From NCBI RefSeq assembly GCF_001429505.1, contig NZ_LMJW01000001.1, positions 215,481 through 279,480 of the forward strand: a stretch of DNA of 64,000 nucleotides, in the 5' to 3' direction. The notes under the pieces are model-generated. The model made no database searches. It saw only the letters and a list, made by a program, of their open reading frames with translations, and was not told the DNA's origin. Shown here one piece after another: positions 53,167-61,492 of this stretch. This DNA is from Allobosea sp. Root483D1 (GTDB taxonomy: Bacteria; Pseudomonadota; Alphaproteobacteria; Rhizobiales; Beijerinckiaceae). Numbering within the stretch: the stretch's first letter is position 1; each line of letters starts with the position of its first letter. The translations under genes and the position numbers were made by a program.

Positions 53167-53928
53167 ATGCCCGACAACACCGCCCAGAAGACTTCGCCCT
53201 CCTACCGGGTCGCCGCACTCGACCAGGATTTTCTCCTCGGCGATTCGACGCGCGGGGCGCGCTTCATGCTCGAATACCAGAAGGCCGAAGACGCCCTGCG
53301 CGCCCGCGGCATCGTCTCGACCATCGTCGTCTTCGGCTCGGCAAGGGTGCGCGAGGGCAATCCCTGGTACGAGGCGGCGCGACAGTTCGGCAAGATCGCC
53401 TCGGAACGCGGCGGTGCGCTCGACGGCAAGGAGAGCGGCCGTCACCATGTCATCGCTACCGGCGGCGGGCCGGGCATCATGGAGGCGGCCAATCGCGGTG
53501 CCACCGAGGCCGGCGCGGTCTCGATCGGCTTCAACATCACCCTGCCGCACGAGCAGGAGCCGAACGCCTGGTCGACGCCCGACCTGACCTTCCGCTTCCA
53601 CTATTTCGCGATGCGCAAGATGCACCTTGCCATGCGGGCGGCAGCGCTGGTCGTCTTCCCCGGCGGCTTCGGCACGCTCGACGAATTGTTCGAGATCATG
53701 ACGCTGGTGCAGACCGGCAAGATGCCGCCGGTGCCGATCGTGCTCTACGACAGCGCCTACTGGCAGGGGCTGATCAACCTCGACCGGATGGCCGAGGCCG
53801 GCTTCATCCGGCCGGAAGACCTGAAGCTGTTCTGCTATGCCGATACGCCCGAGGAGGCCTATCAGCGCATCGTCGACGGCGCCGGCGAGAGCTGGACGCC
53901 AAAGGCGGTGGAGACCGTGCAGACATAG
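53167..53928 (+). CDS. LOG family protein (cytokinin riboside 5'-monophosphate phosphoribohydrolase-like)
   Basis: A 253-residue nucleotide-binding Rossmann protein of the TIGR00730/LOG family, hydrolysing N6-modified AMP or other nucleoside monophosphates. Motifs: IVVFGSARVREGNPWYE, VIATGGGPGIMEAANRGA and the catalytic PGGFGTLDELFEIMTLVQTG. I start at MPDNTAQK after GGAGACCACAGAC; an upstream in-frame start would add 32 residues. The N-terminal extension (about 60 residues) places it with the larger LOG group whose substrates are less clear. Confidence 0.9.
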   Translation: MPDNTAQKTSPSYRVAALDQDFLLGDSTRGARFMLEYQKAEDALRARGIVSTIVVFGSARVREGNPWYEAARQFGKIASERGGALDGKESGRHHVIATGGGPGIMEAANRGATEAGAVSIGFNITLPHEQEPNAWSTPDLTFRFHYFAMRKMHLAMRAAALVVFPGGFGTLDELFEIMTLVQTGKMPPVPIVLYDSAYWQGLINLDRMAEAGFIRPEDLKLFCYADTPEEAYQRIVDGAGESWTPKAVETVQT

Positions 53929-53955
53929 GCCCTTCGCTTCCGCTCCACCTTTCCG

Positions 53956-54055
53956 GTCGTCCCGGGCGCAGCGAAGCGAAGACCCGGGACCCATTCCGGA
54001 ACGGTTTAGGCATGGGTCCCGGATCGGCGCCGCTTCGCGGCTTGTCCGGGACGAG
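53956..54055. repeat. Dispersed intergenic repeat, family B (copy 3)
   Basis: About 100 bases between convergent genes, from GTCGTCCCGGGCGCAGCG to CTTGTCCGGGACGA. Arms GGGACCCATTCCGG and CATGGGTCCCGGAT pair; the GCGCCGCTTCGCGGCTTGTCCGG block matches the copy at 38853-38960. Non-coding. Confidence 0.82.
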
Positions 54056-54086
54056 CAAACTCTCGGCGGCGTGCGAAATCGACAAA

Positions 54087-54116
54087 CAAAAAAGGCCGGC
54101 GTTTCCGCCGGCCTTT
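54087..54116 (-). terminator. Rho-independent terminator of rpmI-rplT
   Basis: On the minus strand AAAGGCCGGCG-GAAA-CGCCGGCCTTT is followed by TTTGTTTG. It lies 25 bases after the rplT stop. Confidence 0.9.
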
Positions 54117-54140
54117 CGTATTCCAATCGAGGCAGACCGC

Positions 54141-54515
54141 TCAGGCGGCCTTGGCCTCGGCGCCGAGCGCGCCCTTGACCGTCTCGACCACCGCGGCGAA
54201 GGCAGCAGCGTCGTCGATCGCGAGGGCCGACAGGGTCTTGCGGTCGAGCTCGAGGCCCGCCTTGGCGAGGCCGCCGATGAACAGCGAGTAGGTCAGGCCA
54301 TGCTCGCGGACCGCAGCGTTCAGGCGCTGGATCCAAAGGGCGCGGAACGTGCGCTTCTTGTTCTTGCGATCACGATAGGCGTACTGCATCGACCGATCGA
54401 CGGCCGCCTTGGCGGCGCGGATCGTGTTCTTGCGGCGGCCATAGAAACCCTTGGCGGCCTTGAATGTCTTCTTGTGCTTGGCGTGGGACGTTACGCCCCG
54501 TTTCACGCGAGCCAT
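54141..54515 (-). CDS. rplT: 50S ribosomal protein L20
   Basis: A 124-residue basic protein essential for early 50S assembly: [42 protein letters not shown], then [22 protein letters not shown]. Complete and of normal length with an alphaproteobacterial Ala-rich C-terminus. Downstream of rpmI by 28 bases in one operon with its own terminator; infC is not adjacent. Confidence 0.98.
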   Translation of the reverse strand: MARVKRGVTSHAKHKKTFKAAKGFYGRRKNTIRAAKAAVDRSMQYAYRDRKNKKRTFRALWIQRLNAAVREHGLTYSLFIGGLAKAGLELDRKTLSALAIDDAAAFAAVVETVKGALGAEAKAA

Positions 54516-54543
54516 GTTTGATCTCCGGAAAAGTTAGGGGGCG

Positions 54544-54744
54544 TCAGCCGTTCGGCAGGAAGTACTTCTTCACGTTGGCGGCATCGCCTTCGAAAAGAAC
54601 GTTCGTCCCACGGTGATTGCGGAGCTGCTTGTTGGTCCGCTTGATCATGCCGTGACGCTTGCCGGCCTGGGCGTAGAGTACCTTGCCGGTTCCGGTGATC
54701 TTGAAGCGCTTTTTGGCGCTCGCCTTCGTCTTCATCTTGGGCAT
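54544..54744 (-). CDS. rpmI: 50S ribosomal protein L35
   Basis: A 66-residue basic ribosomal protein, [20 protein letters not shown] with the conserved [20 protein letters not shown]. Complete. It is first of the rpmI-rplT operon; a GAGGAGCTGAA ribosome binding site precedes it. The 278-base gap to the divergent binding-protein gene must contain its promoter; I see no certain hexamers. Confidence 0.97.
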   Translation of the reverse strand: MPKMKTKASAKKRFKITGTGKVLYAQAGKRHGMIKRTNKQLRNHRGTNVLFEGDAANVKKYFLPNG

Positions 54745-55022
54745 TTCAGCTCCTCATAGGTCGCGAGCGCGAACAATGCGCCGCTTCAATTTTGCTTTGG
54801 GAAGCAAAGAACGACCGCCACGGCAGCCCTTATCAGCCGGGCGATCGAAGGCGCGGCTTATGGCAGAAAGGCCGGAACCTGGCAAGAGCCTGCGACTAGG
54901 GCACAATCCATCGCGAGCGCGATGCTTCGCGCCGGCGGACATCGCAGCCGTTTGGAATTCGTCATATCACTGTAATTGTTTCGAACCATCGCAGCTGCAT
55001 CCCCGCCCCGGAGACGATCACC

Positions 55023-56060
55023 GTGAAGTCAGCCCTCCTCAGTCTGGCAGCGGGCCTTGCGCTCGTCGCCGCCTCCACCGCGTCCGCCTTCGCCCAGAGC
55101 GGCAGCCCGTCCACCCTCGACCGGATCAAGGCGCGCGGCCATATCGTCTGCGGCACCAGCGAAGGCGTGCCGGGCTTCTCGCTGCAGGACGGCAAGGGCG
55201 TCTGGAACGGCTTCGACACCGATCTCTGCCGCGCGCTCGCAGCCGCGATCTTCAACGACCAGGACAAGGCGCAGTATCTGTCGCTGTCGAGCAAGAACCG
55301 GCTCGTGGCCTTGCAGTCCGGCGAGATCGACGTCCTGGCGCGCACCACGACCTGGACGCTGAGCCGCGATATCGGCCAGGGCCTCAGCTTCACGGCGGTT
55401 AACTATTATGACGGCCAGGGCTTCATCCTGCGCAAGAAGCTCAACGTGAACACAGTCAAGGAGCTCAACGGCGCCTCGGTCTGCGTCGCGCAGGGCACAA
55501 CCACCGAGCTCAACCTCGCCGACTATGGCCGCACCAACAACCTCAAGTTCGAGACCGTCGCCTTCGCCACGCTCGAGGAGACGGTCGCGGCCTATGAGGC
55601 CGGACGTTGCGACGCCTACACCACCGACCTCTCCTCGCTCGCCGGCACGCGCAACAAATTGCAGAAGCCGGACGAGCACATCCTGCTCCAGGAGGTGATC
55701 TCCAAGGAGCCGCTCGGCCCCTGGGTCCGCAAGAGCGACCAGGCCTGGTTCGACATCGTGCGCTGGACCGTGTTCGCCATGATCAACGCCGAGGAACTCG
55801 GCGTCACCCAGGCCAATGTCGACGAGATGGCGAAGAGCTCGCAGAACCCGGAAGTCCGCCGCATGCTCGGCGCCGAGAGCAAGTTCGGCGAGTCGCTCGG
55901 CCTTAGCAACGACTGGGTGGTGCGGGTCGTCAAGGCGGTCGGCAATTACGGCGAAAGCTTCGAGCGGCATTTCGGCGCCCAGAGCCGCAACCCGCTACCG
56001 CGCGGCGTCAACAAGCTCTGGTCCCAGGGCGGGCTGCAATACGCACCGCCGATCCGCTGA
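55023..56060 (+). CDS. AapJ-type amino-acid ABC transporter substrate-binding protein (orphan, copy 1)
   Basis: A 345-residue periplasmic protein starting at GTG 55023 with a signal peptide (VKSALLSLAAGLALVAASTA ... AFA). The mature domain has GTLDRIKARG-type entry (STLDRIKARGHIVCGTSEGV), VWNGFDTDLCRALAAAIF, VCVAQGTTTELNLADYGRT and ETVAAYEAGRCDAYTTDLSS, matching the general L-amino-acid binding proteins AapJ/BztA. No aapQMP permease or ATPase follows; a terminator comes directly after. It is a paralogue of the gene at 60464. Confidence 0.92.
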   Translation: MKSALLSLAAGLALVAASTASAFAQSGSPSTLDRIKARGHIVCGTSEGVPGFSLQDGKGVWNGFDTDLCRALAAAIFNDQDKAQYLSLSSKNRLVALQSGEIDVLARTTTWTLSRDIGQGLSFTAVNYYDGQGFILRKKLNVNTVKELNGASVCVAQGTTTELNLADYGRTNNLKFETVAFATLEETVAAYEAGRCDAYTTDLSSLAGTRNKLQKPDEHILLQEVISKEPLGPWVRKSDQAWFDIVRWTVFAMINAEELGVTQANVDEMAKSSQNPEVRRMLGAESKFGESLGLSNDWVVRVVKAVGNYGESFERHFGAQSRNPLPRGVNKLWSQGGLQYAPPIR

Positions 56061-56078
56061 GCGGTTTGCAAATAGATC

Positions 56079-56110
56079 GGGCGGCCTCCTTCGGGAGGCC
56101 GCCCTTTTTT
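56079..56110 (+). terminator. Rho-independent terminator after binding-protein gene
   Basis: GGGCGGCCTCC-TTCG-GGAGGCCGCCC followed by TTTTTT, 18 bases after the stop codon. It isolates the orphan binding-protein gene. The convergent MFS gene ends at 56123. Confidence 0.94.
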
Positions 56111-56122
56111 GTGAGACAGGCT

Positions 56123-57346
56123 TTAGGCGCAGTTCGCCTTCAGTCCGTCGATGTCTTCGCCAACGGGCCGCCGCGGCTCGGCGAGCAGGCAGAACCCGAC
56201 CGCGACGATCGCCAGCGCCGAGAAGCCGCCACCGACCGAGACGTAGAAGCCGGTGCTCGCGCCATAGGCGTCGATCAGCCAGCCCGAGGCTGCCGAGCCC
56301 GCCGCCATGCCGATGCCCATGCCGGTCATCACCCAGGTGATGCCCTCGGTCAGCTTCGCGGCCGGCACATGCCGCTCGACCAGCGCCATGGCGACGATCA
56401 CGGTCGGCGAGATCGAGGCCCCGGCGATGAAGAGCACGATGCCCAGCATCCAGAGCGACGAGACGATCAGCAGCGGCAGCGTCGTCGCCGCGGCAAGCGC
56501 GATCGAGAGCAGCAATTGCGTGGCGAGCGGCATACGCAGGCGGAGCGCGCCAAAAACGAGGCCGGTGATGAAGGAGCCAGCAGCATAGGCCGCGAGCGCC
56601 AGACTCGCCGCCGCCTTGTTGCCCTGCGCCTCGGCAAAGGCGACCGCTGTGACCTCGGCCGTGCCGAAGACCGTACCGAGCGCGACCATCAGCAATGCGA
56701 TGATCTGCACCGGCACCAGCCGGATCGCGGAACCACCTCCCACGCCATGTTGATGCACCGGAGGCTCGGTCTCGCGCTGCGCCACGAACAGGGCCATGCC
56801 GATGGCGAGCAGAATCGTCGCCGCGAGCGGACCCGCCTCCGGGAACCAGACGACGCTTAGGCCGATCGCGATCACCGGGCCGACCATGAAGACCATCTCG
56901 TCAACCACCGATTCGAAGGCGAAGGCGGTGCGCAGCTGCGGCGTGTCGCGATAGATCTCGGTCCAGCGGGCGCGCACCATCGCCATCATGCTCGGCTCCA
57001 TTCCGGCGAGCGCGGCGAAAAGGAAGAGCACCCAGATCGGCGCGTCGAAGCGCGTGGCCAGCATCAGCCCGATCAGCGCGACGACGGTCGCGAACGTGGC
57101 GGGAACCAGCACCTTGCTCTGGCCATGGCGGTCGACCAGCCGCGAGATCTGCGGCGCGATCAACGCGTTGGATAGCGCAAAGGTCGCGGCGACAGCACCG
57201 GCGAGCCAGTACTGGCCGCGCGCCTGCGACAGCATGGTGACGATGCCGATGGTGACCATCGACAGCGGCAGGCGGGCGACGAAGCCGGCGGCAGAGAAGC
57301 CGATCGAGCCGGGGGCCCGGAAAATCTCGCGATAGGGGTTAGGCAT
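56123..57346 (-). CDS. MFS transporter controlled by the divergent TetR
   Basis: A 407-residue major facilitator with about 12 membrane helices: MPNPYREIFRAPGSIGFSAA at the start, LAGAVAATFALSNALIAPQI and SRLVDRHGQSKVLVPATF (motif A-like loop 2-3), then a mirrored second half. The ATG at 57346 gives the native N-terminus; an in-frame extension upstream crosses the operators and the tetR gene and is not real. Divergent pairing with tetR and shared operators point to an inducible efflux pump. Substrate unknown. Confidence 0.92.
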   Translation of the reverse strand: MPNPYREIFRAPGSIGFSAAGFVARLPLSMVTIGIVTMLSQARGQYWLAGAVAATFALSNALIAPQISRLVDRHGQSKVLVPATFATVVALIGLMLATRFDAPIWVLFLFAALAGMEPSMMAMVRARWTEIYRDTPQLRTAFAFESVVDEMVFMVGPVIAIGLSVVWFPEAGPLAATILLAIGMALFVAQRETEPPVHQHGVGGGSAIRLVPVQIIALLMVALGTVFGTAEVTAVAFAEAQGNKAAASLALAAYAAGSFITGLVFGALRLRMPLATQLLLSIALAAATTLPLLIVSSLWMLGIVLFIAGASISPTVIVAMALVERHVPAAKLTEGITWVMTGMGIGMAAGSAASGWLIDAYGASTGFYVSVGGGFSALAIVAVGFCLLAEPRRPVGEDIDGLKANCA

Positions 57347-57389
57347 GGACGTCTCCGTCACATCGAGGCGCAGCTTGGAAGCGCAATTG

Positions 57390-57406
57390 ACATACGTTGC
57401 GTATGT
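57390..57406. promoter_or_regulatory. TetR-family operator 1 (mfs-proximal)
   Basis: ACATACG-TTG-CGTATGT, a perfect 7-3-7 palindrome, 44 bases upstream of the MFS start codon. Confidence 0.85.
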
Positions 57407-57419
57407 GACATGAGTAATT

Positions 57420-57436
57420 ACATACGAGACGTATGT
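57420..57436. promoter_or_regulatory. TetR-family operator 2 (central)
   Basis: ACATACG-AGA-CGTATGT, a second perfect 7-3-7 palindrome, centred 30 bases from operator 1, about three helical turns. Confidence 0.85.
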
Positions 57437-57442
57437 CAATTC

Positions 57443-57459
57443 ACATACGCGCCGTATAC
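57443..57459. promoter_or_regulatory. TetR-family operator 3 (tetR-proximal, degenerate)
   Basis: ACATACG-CGC-CGTATAC, matching operators 1 and 2 in the left half and diverging at the end of the right half. Centred 23 bases from operator 2 and ending 17 bases before the tetR start. Confidence 0.75.
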
Positions 57460-57475
57460 GAAGGGGGTATGGACG

Positions 57476-58066
57476 ATGCGCAAGCCGCGCACCCAGATGA
57501 TCGCCGAGACGCGGGCCAAGCTGATCCGCGCAGCACGCGCCGCCTTCGGCACGATCGGCTATGCCGAGACCTCGATGGACGAACTCACCGCCTCGGCCGG
57601 GCTGACGCGCGGGGCGCTCTACCATCACTTCGGCGATAAGAAGGGCCTGCTGGTGGCGGTCATCGTAGAGATCGACGGTGAGATGAACGCCTATATGCAG
57701 GCCGCCACTGCAAAGGCGGGCGATCCCTGGACCGGTTTCCGCAATGAATGCACCGCCTATATCGAGCTGGCGCTCGACCCGGAGATCCAGCGCATCATGC
57801 TGCGCGACGGACCGGCCGTCCTGGGCGATCCCTGGGACTGGCCGACCTTGAGCGAATGCATCCGCTCGATGACGGAGAGCCTGACCAAGCTGGCCGAGAC
57901 CGGCGTTACCGCGCCGATCGATGGCGAAGCGGCGGCACGGCTGATCGCCGGAGCGACGCAATACGCAGCGCAGTGGATCGCGCATGCGCCCGATCCACAG
58001 GCGACCTCGCGCAAGGCGATCGATGCCTTCAACCTGATGCTCGACGGGTTGCTCGTGCGGAACTGA
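57476..58066 (+). CDS. TetR/AcrR family transcriptional repressor
   Basis: A 196-residue repressor. The N-terminal helix-turn-helix is clear: AETRAKLIRAARAAFGTIGY, AETSMDELTASAGLTRGALY and HHFGDKKGLLVAVI. The C-terminal ligand domain (about 55-190) is generic. The ATG at 57476 after AAGGGGGTATGGACG is chosen over an extension through the operators. It almost certainly represses itself and the divergent MFS gene through the three CATACG palindromes. Ligand unknown. Confidence 0.95.
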   Translation: MRKPRTQMIAETRAKLIRAARAAFGTIGYAETSMDELTASAGLTRGALYHHFGDKKGLLVAVIVEIDGEMNAYMQAATAKAGDPWTGFRNECTAYIELALDPEIQRIMLRDGPAVLGDPWDWPTLSECIRSMTESLTKLAETGVTAPIDGEAAARLIAGATQYAAQWIAHAPDPQATSRKAIDAFNLMLDGLLVRN

Positions 58067-58098
58067 CCAGGCTCGGGATCCCCGACAAGTGGCAAGTA

Positions 58099-58122
58099 AA
58101 CATGAAACGAATGTTTCATGTT
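58099..58122. promoter_or_regulatory. RpiR-family candidate operator
   Basis: AACATGAAAC-GAAT-GTTTCATGTT, a perfect 10-4-10 palindrome, 56 bases upstream of the rpiR start, with an additional TGTTTCA half-site at 58140-58146. GAAA/TTTC palindromes are typical of RpiR/MurR operators. Confidence 0.8.
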
Positions 58123-58177
58123 GTATCAATCAAAGAATCTGTTTCACAGCATACCCCACCCTGCTAAAGTCCGGCGC

Positions 58178-59071
58178 ATGGACAAATCCGGCCTGACGGC
58201 GAGCCTCACCGAGAGCTTCGAGCAGTTGCCGCAGCAATTGCAGGCCGCGGCGCGCTGGGTGCTCGACCACCCGGCCGATGTCGCATTGCTGACGACGCGC
58301 GAGCAGGCCAAGCGCGCCGGGCTATCGCCGGCCACCCTCACCCGACTGGCCCAGCGCTTCGGCCTCAAGGGCTATGACGAGCTCCGGGCCGCCCATGCCG
58401 CGGCGCTGCGGCGGCGGCCGGAAGATTTTGCCGGCCGCGCCGGCGAGCTCCTGCAGCGCCATGGCGAGGAGGGCCCGAGCGCGATCGCGCAGGACATGTT
58501 CGCGGCGCTGGCCGAGCATCTGAAAGCGCTGTGCGAGCCGCAGGCGCTGGCTCGTTTCGAGCAGGCTGCAGACTTGCTGAGCGAGGCTGGGACCGTGTTC
58601 TGCTTCGGGCTGCGCTCGGCCTTCCCGGCGGCCTTCATGCTCGACTATATCCGCGACCTGATCGGCGCAAACTCTGTCCTTGCAGACGGCGCCGGCGGGC
58701 GCGGCATCGATGCGCTGCGCCGGATCGGGCCGGGCGATGCACTCTTCGCCGTCTCGGTCGCGCCCTATACCCGCCTCACGGTGCAGGCGGCCGAGATCGC
58801 CCGGGAGCGCGGCGCGACAGTCGTGGCGCTGACCGACAGTGCGCTTTCCCCCCTCGCGGCCATCGCCGACGTGGCTTTGCTGGTCCGGACCGAGACGCCC
58901 TCCTTCTTCCACACGATGACGCCGGCCTTCGCCGCGGTCGAATGCCTGGCGGCGCTGATGACGGCCCGCAAGGGTGAGGCCGCGCTTGCCGCGATCGCCC
59001 GCCACGAAGCCGCGCTCGACGGGGCCGGCACCTTCCTCAATCCCAGACCGTCCAGGCGAGGCCATCGATGA
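58178..59071 (+). CDS. MurR/RpiR family transcriptional regulator
   Basis: A 297-residue regulator: N-terminal HTH_6 domain (SLTESFEQLPQQLQAAARWV, RAGLSPATLTRLAQRFGLKG) and C-terminal SIS domain (about 120-260, VFCFGLRSAFPAAFMLDYIR, DALFAVSVAPYTRLTVQAAE). SIS domains usually bind sugar phosphates, but several RpiR proteins control amino-acid operons. It begins at MDKSGLTAS (58178). Its stop overlaps the aminotransferase start by four bases, so it controls its own operon, probably via the palindrome upstream. Confidence 0.93.
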   Translation: MDKSGLTASLTESFEQLPQQLQAAARWVLDHPADVALLTTREQAKRAGLSPATLTRLAQRFGLKGYDELRAAHAAALRRRPEDFAGRAGELLQRHGEEGPSAIAQDMFAALAEHLKALCEPQALARFEQAADLLSEAGTVFCFGLRSAFPAAFMLDYIRDLIGANSVLADGAGGRGIDALRRIGPGDALFAVSVAPYTRLTVQAAEIARERGATVVALTDSALSPLAAIADVALLVRTETPSFFHTMTPAFAAVECLAALMTARKGEAALAAIARHEAALDGAGTFLNPRPSRRGHR

Positions 59072-60405
59072 GCCACATCCTGCATCGCATGCTGAGCGAG
59101 ACCTACCCGACCGCAACCAGCGGCGAAGGCATGCTGCTGCGCGACCAGAACGGGCGCGAGCATATCGACGCCTCGGGCGGCGCCGCCGTCTCCTGCCTCG
59201 GCCATGGCCATCCCGATGTGCTGGCTGCGATGCATGCCCAGATCGACAAGCTCGCCTATGCCCATACCAGCTTCTTCACCACCGACGTCGCCGAGGAACT
59301 CGCCGACCATCTGATCGCGCGGGCGCCGGCCGGGATGGAAAGCGCCTACTTCTGCAGCTCGGGCTCGGAGGCGATCGAGGCCTGCCTGAAGCTGGCGCGG
59401 CACTATTTCGTCGAAAAGGGTGAGCAAGCCCGCGTCAACTTCATCTCGCGCCAGCAGAGCTATCACGGCATCACGCTGGGTGCGCTCTCGGTCGGCGGCC
59501 GGATGAAGGACCGTGCGCCCTTCGCTGAGATGCTGATGCAGGGCCACCACATCTCGCCCTGCTACGAGTATCGCGGCCGCCGCGCTGACGAAACCAGCGA
59601 GGAATACGGGCTTCGCGTCGCCGAGGAGCTCGAGACGAAGATCCTGGAACTCGGGCCGGAGACGGTCTGCGCCTTCGTCGCCGAGACGGTGGTCGGCGCG
59701 ACGCTCGGCGCGGTGCCGGCCGCGCCCGGCTATTTCAAGCGCATCCGCGAGATCTGCGACCGCCATGGCGTGCTCCTGATCCTCGACGAGGTGATGAGCG
59801 GCATGGGCCGCACCGGCACGCTGCATGCCTGCGAGCACGAAGGCATCGCGCCGGACCTGATGGCGATCGCCAAGGGGCTGGGCGGCGGCTATGCGCCGAT
59901 CGGCGCGATGCTGGCTTCGAAACGGGTCGTCGAAGCCGTCAGGCAGGGCTCGGGCATCTTCCCGCACAGCCAAACTTACGTGGGCCATCCCCTCGCCTGC
60001 GCCACCGCGCTCGCGGTGCAGAAGGTGATCGAGCGCGACGACCTCCTCGCCAATGTCCGCAAGCAGGGCGCCAGGCTGGAACAGCGCCTGCGCGAGCGCT
60101 TCGGTAATCACCATCATGTCGGCGACATTCGCGGGCGCGGCCATTTCTGGGGTGTCGAGATCGTCGCCGACCGCTCGACCAAAGCGCCGTTCGATCCGGC
60201 CCTGAAGCTCAATGCCAGGATCAAGCAGGCGGCGCAGGAACGCGGCCTGCTGATCTATCCGATGGGCGGCACCGCCGATGGCACCGCCGGCGACCATGTC
60301 CTGCTCGCGCCGCCCTTCATCATCGATGCCGCAACCGTCGATACCATCGTCGAACGGCTGGGCGACGCCATCGACGCGAGCCTGGCCTCGGCCCGACCGG
60401 CCTAA
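59068..60405 (+). CDS. Class III PLP-dependent aminotransferase
   Basis: A 445-residue fold-type I aminotransferase of the class III (omega) group. The start reads MSHILHRMLSETYPTATSGE; then SGGAAVSCLGHGHPDVLAAM, YFCSSGSEAIEACLKLARHY, the PLP Asp in LLILDEVMSGMGRTGTLHA, and the PLP Lys in IAKGLGGGYAPIGAML. Candidates are gamma-aminobutyrate, beta-alanine or other omega-amino acids; substrate cannot be read. It is coupled to rpiR and 58 bases upstream of the binding-protein gene. Confidence 0.92.
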   Translation: MSHILHRMLSETYPTATSGEGMLLRDQNGREHIDASGGAAVSCLGHGHPDVLAAMHAQIDKLAYAHTSFFTTDVAEELADHLIARAPAGMESAYFCSSGSEAIEACLKLARHYFVEKGEQARVNFISRQQSYHGITLGALSVGGRMKDRAPFAEMLMQGHHISPCYEYRGRRADETSEEYGLRVAEELETKILELGPETVCAFVAETVVGATLGAVPAAPGYFKRIREICDRHGVLLILDEVMSGMGRTGTLHACEHEGIAPDLMAIAKGLGGGYAPIGAMLASKRVVEAVRQGSGIFPHSQTYVGHPLACATALAVQKVIERDDLLANVRKQGARLEQRLRERFGNHHHVGDIRGRGHFWGVEIVADRSTKAPFDPALKLNARIKQAAQERGLLIYPMGGTADGTAGDHVLLAPPFIIDAATVDTIVERLGDAIDASLASARPA

Positions 60406-60463
60406 AGGCTCTACCCGACCCGGGCCATCAAGAGCCCGTAGCGACCACCACAGGGGAACTGCC

Positions 60464-61492
60464 ATGAAAACCAAGCAGCTGAAACATCTGCTCTTCGCCG
60501 GACTTGCCACGCTCGGTCTTGCCGGCGTGGCCAACGCCCAGACCGGCACGCTCGACCGCGTCAAGGCGCGCGGCGAGCTGACCTGCGGCAACCACATCGC
60601 CTTGCCCGGCTTCGGCATGCAGGGGCCGGACGGGCGCTGGGACGGGCTCGACATCGATCTTTGCCGCGCCGTCGCCTCGGCGGTCTTCAACGACCCGAAC
60701 AAGATCAAGTTCGTCCCGACGACACCACAGATGCGCTTCGTCGTGGTGCAGACCGGCGAGGTCGACATGCTCGCCCGCAACGCCACCTACACCATGTCCC
60801 GCGACACCTCGGCCGGCATGTCCTGGCCGATCATCAACTATTTCGACGGGCAGGGTTTCATGGTGCGCAAGTCGCTCGGGGTCACCGAAGCGAAGGGGCT
60901 GAACGGCGCCTCGATCTGCGTGACGCAGGGCACGACGACCGAGCTCAACCTCGCCGACTTCTTCCGCGCCAACAAACTCAAATACGAGATCATTGGCTTT
61001 TCCACCAATGAGGAGGGTGTGAAGGCGCTGGAGGCTGGGCGCTGCGACGCCTTCACCACCGACACCTCCGGCCTTGCCGCCGAGCGGCTCAAATTCTCCA
61101 AGCCGGACGATTTCGTCATCCTGCCGACGCTGATCTCGCGCGAGCCGCTCGGCCCGGCGGTGAAGCGCGGCGACGAGAGCTGGTTCAACCTGGTCAAGTG
61201 GACGCATTACGCCATGCTCAACGCTGAGGAGCTCGGCGTGACCAAGGCTAATGTCGACGAGATGCTGAAATCGGGCAATCCGGAGATCAAGCGCCTGCTG
61301 GGCACCGAGGGCAAATTCGGCGAGGGCCTCGGCCTGAGCAATGACTGGGCCTATCGCGTGATCAAGCATGTCGGCAATTACGGCGAGAGCTTCGAGCGCA
61401 ATGTCGGCGCGGGCTCCAAGCTGCAGTTGAAGCGCGGGCTCAACGACCTCGCCTCCAGGGGTGGGCTGCAATACCCGCATCCCATTCGCTGA
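60464..61492 (+). CDS. AapJ-type amino-acid ABC transporter substrate-binding protein (orphan, copy 2)
   Basis: A 342-residue periplasmic protein with signal peptide (MKTKQLKHLLFAGLATLGLA ... VANA) and mature TGTLDRVKARGELTCGNHIA. It shares RWDGLDIDLCRAVASAVF, ICVTQGTTTELNLADFFRA, EGVKALEAGRCDAFTTDTSG and LGLSNDWAYRVIKHVGNYGE with the paralogue at 55023. It is encoded in the rpiR operon without a permease, so it must use one from elsewhere. It overlaps the racemase gene by one base (TGATG). Confidence 0.93.
   Translation: MKTKQLKHLLFAGLATLGLAGVANAQTGTLDRVKARGELTCGNHIALPGFGMQGPDGRWDGLDIDLCRAVASAVFNDPNKIKFVPTTPQMRFVVVQTGEVDMLARNATYTMSRDTSAGMSWPIINYFDGQGFMVRKSLGVTEAKGLNGASICVTQGTTTELNLADFFRANKLKYEIIGFSTNEEGVKALEAGRCDAFTTDTSGLAAERLKFSKPDDFVILPTLISREPLGPAVKRGDESWFNLVKWTHYAMLNAEELGVTKANVDEMLKSGNPEIKRLLGTEGKFGEGLGLSNDWAYRVIKHVGNYGESFERNVGAGSKLQLKRGLNDLASRGGLQYPHPIR

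Noticed and set aside
57347..58129. N-terminal extension of the MFS gene to 58129
   Set aside because: It would cross the tetR gene in antisense and the three operators; the protein starting at 57346 already has the full set of helices.
58765..60786. A 673-codon minus-strand frame opposite the RpiR / aminotransferase / binding-protein genes
   Set aside because: It crosses three well-supported genes, and its translation has no recognisable fold.
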